A DNA stretch of 64,000 nt, taken from contig JAGMUV010000020.1 of NCBI GenBank assembly GCA_020744425.1, positions 744,001 to 808,000 on the forward strand, in the 5' to 3' direction. This document shows positions 59,078-64,000 of this stretch, one piece after another. The DNA comes from Dactylonectria macrodidyma (taxonomy: Eukaryota; Ascomycota; Sordariomycetes; Hypocreales; Nectriaceae). The notes under the pieces are model-generated. The model saw nothing but the letters and a program-made list of their open reading frames with translations. It was not told the DNA's origin and ran no database searches. Both the position numbers and the translations under genes were made by a program. The number at the start of each line of letters is the position of its first letter. The stretch's first letter is position 1.

Positions 59078-59694
59078 GGGAATGTTATGGCATGTAAATC
59101 TCGACGCACACTTACCGCCACTTTTAGGCATTCAGGCTTGTGCCTAGTCAAATGCCGTTAAGATAAGCGTAACTTTGTCGTACTCGACAAGGGGGTGAAC
59201 CACCTTAACGGAATAAGGTAGAATACTGACTGAAATCCGTTAGTGAATGGCTTATACTTTCCCGGAAAATGTCCGTGGGTAATATTAGTTGACGTAGGCA
59301 ATCTTTGATAAGGACACTTTCCTCCTTCGTGGAGTAAAAATCTGTAAACTTAATTCGTCGCCCCTCCTCCCCCCCTCTTCTGAGATCTACCGCTCCCAGT
59401 TCACTCATACTGCCTCGACATATACGCAAAAGCATCATACTATCGACTGGGCCGGATCCACTTGGATGGGCTTTGGCATTGGCGTGAGATACAGAGTGAC
59501 CCAGAGCCTTACGGGTTGGGGAAGCGAGTCGCATTGCGGCGGCCGGAAGTGGAACGAGGTTGTGAGCGTTGGGATCACCCGTGGCGTCACCTCGCCGGCG
59601 ACGAATGGCTTGTCGCAAATCCCGTTGAGATCCCAGGCGTTTGTTGGGCTATGGAGACTTGCATGAGCCGCACAATCGCCCAGGATTGAGGTCA
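59078..59694. other. intergenic, no gene recognised
   Basis: ORFs on both strands at 59205-59689 show no domain. It may contain the lost 5' exon of the F-box-like gene that follows. Confidence 0.4.
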
Positions 59695-60417
59695 GCTGCC
59701 TGATGCAGGACCCAAGGCTCTTCCTGCTGAACTGATCTACTATACCTTTTCTTTCATCGATCTAGCCGACCTGGATACCGTGGCGAAGACCTGCCGGAGA
59801 CTCTACAAGCATGCTAAGCCATTTTCCAAAGAATGTGTCGCTAGGGACATGTGCTGGCTATGGGAGATTCTCGAAGGCAGCCAGTACCCAACGTCGCCAG
59901 ACTGGCCAGCGACATGGGATCCGCTTTGCCCGCCTAGCTTGATGCGTCCTTCGTTTCCAGTCGGCCTTGAAACCGAGGAAGCTGAAGACGCTCTCTGTGC
60001 GCAAATCATCGCTGACGATCCAGAGATGGAGGGAGCTGGCAATGCCGCCAGAGCACTCAACCGTTTGCGTCGGGTGGAAATCTTCGCGCCATATCACGCG
60101 AGACAGGAGGCATCACTTCACGAGTGGCAAAGCTTCCGCGCCGGTGTAGAAGCGTGGATCCATCATCACGGGATGGAGGCAGCCATGGCATGGGAGACGT
60201 AGACGTAGACTGGTGGCGCATGTGGCGGCTATTCAACCCGGCGACAACTCAGTTACAAGGTGTGCGAAACCGCACTCGGATTTGGGACGACTGTGAAAAG
60301 ATCATTGATTGTGTCGCGTTGGCGGACGGACTAGGTGAGCTCGAAAGTAAGTCTGAAGCTTTGCTCACCAAGTTATCGACATCGGAGTCTTGGGGATGGA
60401 CGGCGGATGTTGAGTAA
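59695..60417 (+). pseudogene. F-box-like protein gene with frameshift and no intact start
   Basis: Reading from ~59695: ALPAELIYYTFSFIDLADLD, TVAKTCRRLYKHAKPFSKE is an F-box-like helix pair, then WLWEILEGSQYPTSPDWPATW, DDPEMEGAGNAARALNRLRR and ASLHEWQSFRAGVEAWIHHHGM. Near 60175 the frame shifts by one base: frame 1 ends with AMAWET and TAG at 60200-60202, while the downstream frame continues as MGDVDVDWWRMWRLFNPATT, QLQGVRNRTRIWDDCEKIID and stops at 60417. The start is also missing: an in-frame TGA lies just upstream at 59687, and no clear upstream exon joins. F-box proteins recruit substrates to SCF ubiquitin ligases. I read this as a recently damaged copy. Confidence 0.62.
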
Positions 60418-61200
60418 ATAACGTTAGCAACCAATCCGGCTTTGTGACCGCTCATGCCTATGAAGATCTTGCATATACATACTCAAGCGATATCACAACA
60501 AGAGTCTTATACGGGACAGCCTATCAGATGCACGAGCCGGCCTCAGTTCAACTGGTCATAGGGGTTATTGATCATCGGAGAATTACAATCTCTGAGCCAC
60601 TTCCCCAGATGGTGTTCAGGAGTACCTTCTCATTGTACAGAAGCCATGTGCAGTGCATACTAACTAAGCATGCTGTTTCCACATGTACTACAAAAGTAAA
60701 AGTGCTAGATACCAATTGCCATTAGAATCATGCTTATACCAGCAGCCCAAGATCTCAACCTCCCGTAGCTAGCTTTTCCCATCCTTTGCTACAATAGCTA
60801 AAGCAGCAACCACTTGGGATTATAAGTGAGACAGTAAAAATAGCCTGCGTCGGGATTTGGAGGCCATATTGGCTGTTATAAATCTTTAGTAGTTCCCTCA
60901 ATACATGCTTGTATTTGATGCAACAAAATATCATCGCTGTAATATGTAGTTAAATCGCATGCTGATGCAAGTTAAAATCAATGCTGATGGCCCGAAACCG
61001 GTGCACAACATGCTCTGCTTCCTCTGTTCGCGGATGTGACGTTAATCCACCAAAACTATAACCAGGCCAAAACAAGTCATGCTAACAAGGGATTTACTCT
61101 CTACTGGGGACCTCGAGCTATCCGCTTTCAACGGCCCAGAAATGCAAGTGTCTATACTCGTAAAACATGTCTATGTCTAGATGAAGTCTCGCGACCGTCA
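60418..61200. other. intergenic, no gene recognised
   Basis: 3' flanks of the F-box-like pseudogene and the transporter. AT-rich in places; no recognisable element. Confidence 0.45.
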
Positions 61201-63051
61201 TTAGGCCTCAGTGGCCGTCTCTGCTTCCGGCTGGACCTGCTCCTCTGATAACTTGGGATTTCTTAATGCTAGTGCGAATCCAATCATGGGAATACAAAGG
61301 CAGAAGCCGGCAATGCACAGCAGCTTCTGGACGTGCTGGTAGCTGTCGATGATGGCGTCGCGAATCTCGGTTCCAACGGGATATTGCGGCACCACGGAGA
61401 ATGGAGAGTTGTAGATGGCCTGCGCCAGTGTCTCGTTGGGTTGAAAGGCGAGGTTGGCCTGCAAAGTGCCGTAAAGAGTTTGCGTCCAGATGGCACCGGA
61501 CAAGCACGTCCCAAAGGCACTTCCGACATTATAAAATGATAAATAAAGGCCCGTTAGGATGGCCATGTGCTCACGAGACGCGGAAGCCTGGATGGATGCC
61601 TGCGTTGGGTAGGCGAAGAGGCCGCCGGCCACACCCAACAAGACTTGGCCAGCGATGATGCCGGATTTCGATGCCTCTGATGGTCCACCGGGATGCAGAA
61701 TTAATAGAACAAAAGCCAACATGAAGAGACATGTGCCTCCGACAATGATGTACTTGAGGCGGCGGATCTTGAAAATGACTAGACCTGCTGCGACACCGCT
61801 GAGGACGCCAAAGAAGGAGAAGAAGGACAAGATGCGGGTGGCATTTTCGACGGAGAAATCAAAGGCGACGACCTGAGGCATGTTAGGGATACTTCACAGT
61901 CGGGCGTCAAGGCTAGAACTCACCAAAATAGTATACAAATAATTACCTTGGGTATACCAGGCAAAGTTGAGCATGCTTCGGACGGCCAGCGCAGACCAGA
62001 CGCCTCGGTCGCGTAGTAGGTGGAACGGGACGAGGGGATTTCGGGCGCCGCGCTTCTCCCAGAAGACGAACAGAGGCACGAGGATGAGTCCGATGGTGAG
62101 GGGAACGACGACAGTCCAGTTGCCCCAGTGGCTCACCTTGCCACCAGCTGCTGTCAAAGGGGCCAGGACCAGGGAAAAGGCGGCGACGAGGGTAACGAGG
62201 CCGACGACGTCGAGCTGGTGGAAGAGGTCCAGGTTGAACCACTTGCTGGGCCCAGAGTCTGACTCGGTGTCGTCTTCGACATCAAACTTCTTAGCACGGC
62301 GCTCGACGGTGTACAGAAAGGTAAGCAGCGGCATCGATGCGATCGGATAGATGATGGCCCACATGCCGAGGCCCCATCGCCAAGTAGTAGCCTCGAGGAC
62401 GGCCGACGTGATGTTCCCGCTGATCCAGGTGTTTACTAGGAACGGAATGGCAGGTATGTAGCTGAAGAAGACGCGGGCGCGCATGGACGAGAAGTCGGCG
62501 ATCAGCACCTCCATGAGCAGTACGATGCACGTGTAGCCGGCCTGGTAGATGATGGACCCCGTGCAAAAGGCCTCGACGGACTGGGCGCTGGCCTCGATGA
62601 CGATGCCGCCCGTGTAGAGCACCGTGGAGATGGCGATGACCTCGAAGCGGCCCAGCACGTCGGCGACTTTGGCGGCCGTGGGCTGGACGGCGACGGCGAT
62701 GACGCTGCGCAGGACGTTGATAGTGGACAAATACGAGTGCAGGTTGAAGCTTGATGTTGCGTAGGGCTGGTAGGCCGAGCGCACCTGGCTCTCGAGGCCG
62801 TAGGCGTAGCCGACGAGGAAGATGGCGACAAAGAGCCATACGCGGTCGGTGGTGGTGAAGGACGACGAGACCAAGGCCATGCGCTGGACGCCCGAGGATC
62901 GGTTAGAGGGTTTTGCGGCGAGGAGGGACGACGAGGAGGAACATGGTGGCGATGAGGCAATCGTGGAGTCGTTAATCCGACAGGAAAGTCGTCGTCTCTT
63001 TGGCGCGTCGTCGTCGCCCAAAAGGGGCGCTCGTTCGTCGTGACGCTCCAT
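61201..63051 (-). CDS. MFS siderophore-iron transporter (SIT family)
   Basis: Exons 63051-61924 and 61872-61201; intron 61923-61873 (GTGAGT...CTAAC...CAG, 51 nt); 599 aa, a normal length for the 14-span SIT family. ATG 63051 starts MERHDERAPLLGDDDAPKRR. Family features: VWLFVAIFLVGYAYGLESQV, YQPYATSSFNLHSYLSTINV, AAKVADVLGRFEVI, EASAQSVEAFCTGSIIYQAG, PAIPFLVNTWISGNI, WGLGMWAIIYPI, and the TWYTQGNYLYT-like hinge before the C-terminal half. It should import ferric siderophores by proton symport at the plasma membrane or vesicle. The siderophore type is not readable. A perfect ATCAGATAA iron-GATA motif lies ~335 bp upstream, so repression by SreA/Fep1-type factor when iron is plentiful is likely. 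No siderophore-synthesis gene is nearby. Confidence 0.92.
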
Positions 63052-63383
63052 GGTGGTGGTGGCGAACAACTGGAATGCGACAGATGCAACAGTCACAGCC
63101 AAAGGTGAAGGTTTGAGGCGACAGCTGCTAGAACCATGCAGCTGCGGGATGCAACGATGGCTTGATGGATGGAAGCTAAAAAGAGCACAGTATCTCGGCA
63201 GTGATGACTACAGGGCGAGTACCACGCTCTAGGCAGCTGTCCCAGGTCACGCGGAACCAAACTGCACACATGACGGGGAGTGGGTGTTCATTAATCACTC
63301 ACTCATCAGCTTATTTTGTACCGTGTACTTGTCGCATTTCACGGTCATTCGAACACTACCATCCTTTTTGGGCCTCCAGCAGG

Positions 63384-63392
63384 ATCAGATAA
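63384..63392 (+). promoter_or_regulatory. iron-responsive GATA site ATCAGATAA
   Basis: Exact match to the ATCWGATAA consensus bound by fungal siderophore-repressing GATA factors (SreA/Urbs1/Fep1 class), ~335 bp upstream of the transporter ATG. Confidence 0.7.
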
Positions 63393-63576
63393 GATGGAAA
63401 TGTCCAATAGCGGCGGTTGGAGCCGAGACTACTGTCGTCTTTTAGTGGGTTCGACAGGCATTACAGCGGTAGCGCTAGGTCTAATACGCTGTGATTAGCC
63501 ACGGAGCATGGACTCGTCTCAACTTTTCCGCGTTACCCGCCTTGGGAGATGCGTCCGTGATTTATTCCCAGCGCCG

Positions 63577-63585
63577 TTATCGGAT
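63577..63585 (-). promoter_or_regulatory. possible second GATA site ATCCGATAA
   Basis: One mismatch from ATCWGATAA (C at the W position) on the minus strand, ~530 bp upstream of the transporter ATG. Confidence 0.4.
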
Positions 63586-63872
63586 CAGAGATGAATGACG
63601 CAAGATCAGATTCCATAAAGGTCTTCATAAAATAATACAGACTCACAGGGATTCTCTCTCGGCTGTGATCCAGGCACCGTCTATTTTCAATGGGTTTTCG
63701 TTTATTTGCCGATATCTGATTGTATCTAGTACAAGCACCCATCCATCAACTGAGACAAATCTGCATCTCCACTTTGATCTATTTCTGGATGCTCCGCATG
63801 CCTGTTGTTTTGATGGGACACATCGAATCTATTCTAGCAGCAGGCATGGCATCGCAGTTATACTCCCGCACC

Positions 63873-64000
63873 TTAACCTCCTACTCCTTGTTGCCCCGAT
63901 CCAAAACCACCACCACCACCTCCTCCTCCAGCCAGCGGAGCATTGCCCTGCTGAAAATGTCCGGATTCTGGACCGCCAGATGCCACGAACATTTCCTGAA
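63873..64000 (-). CDS. C-terminal fragment of a Gly-rich protein, runs off the window
   Basis: Open on the minus strand from the window edge to TAA at 63875-63873. The 42 visible residues include EMFVASGGPESGHFQQGNAP, then a run of eight Gly and FGSGQQGVGG at the end. The ORF is open because its start lies beyond 64000. Gly/Gln-rich tails occur in RNA-binding and chaperone proteins, but the fragment is too short to name. Confidence 0.45.
   Translation of the reverse strand, partial: QEMFVASGGPESGHFQQGNAPLAGGGGGGGGFGSGQQGVGG

Larger units (their letters stand above)
63052..63872. other. promoter region of the siderophore transporter
   Basis: Contains an ATCAGATAA at 63384-63392 and a near-match at 63577-63585. 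Short ORFs have no domain. Confidence 0.5.

Overview
This window looks like an accessory stretch of a filamentous ascomycete (Pezizomycotina) chromosome; a sordariomycete, perhaps Hypocreales, is my best guess but is not proven. The support: genes split by 45-120 nt introns with GT(A/G)xGT donors and CTRAC-type branch sites; HET, Zn2Cys6, fungal-rhodopsin and siderophore-transporter genes; an AT-rich block of transposon wreckage whose repeat copies differ mostly by C-to-T/G-to-A changes, as expected of repeat-induced point mutation (RIP).

Layout. 0.6-5.2 kb: a small secreted cysteine-rich protein and a large conserved fungal gene whose frame is intact except for three in-frame stops. 6.1-14.1 kb: an EutQ-like cupin; a STAND-like protein fused to a nucleoside-phosphorylase domain; and an 11-exon AAA+ ATPase with two GC-AG introns. 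14.5-19.35 kb: nested, RIP-degraded mobile elements (a TA-flanked TIR element carrying a younger solo LTR, other LTR-like pieces and an inverted repeat pair). 19.4-27.9 kb: a Q/P-rich protein of unknown role, a membrane-anchored amidohydrolase with seven exons, and a membrane-anchored kinase-like protein. 28.4-33.6 kb: a second decayed zone with a GH2 relic, an alpha/beta-hydrolase with one frameshift, and a Copia-type gag relic.

35.1-41.3 kb: a zinc alcohol dehydrogenase divergent from a DJ-1/Hsp31-type gene whose first intron has lost its GT donor, then a GT34-like glycosyltransferase. 43.3-48.6 kb: a Zn2Cys6 factor, a membrane-protein fragment and a fungal rhodopsin-type receptor. 50.3-55.0 kb: an intact alpha/beta-hydrolase, a GH53 endo-galactanase, and a small heat-shock protein with TATA and heat-shock elements. 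56.6-60.4 kb: a HET protein with an internal repeat and a frameshifted F-box-like gene. 61.2-64.0 kb: a siderophore-type MFS transporter with an upstream ATCAGATAA iron-GATA site, then the C-terminal end of a Gly-rich protein.

There is no single pathway. The strongest themes are self/non-self and immunity-like proteins (phosphorylase-STAND, AAA+, HET), environmental exchange (siderophore uptake, GH53, secreted peptide, receptor), and unusually many lightly broken genes. Intron boundaries were placed by hand; where spliced exon lengths sum to a multiple of three I treat the model as well supported. Family names rest on recalled conserved motifs, not on a database search.
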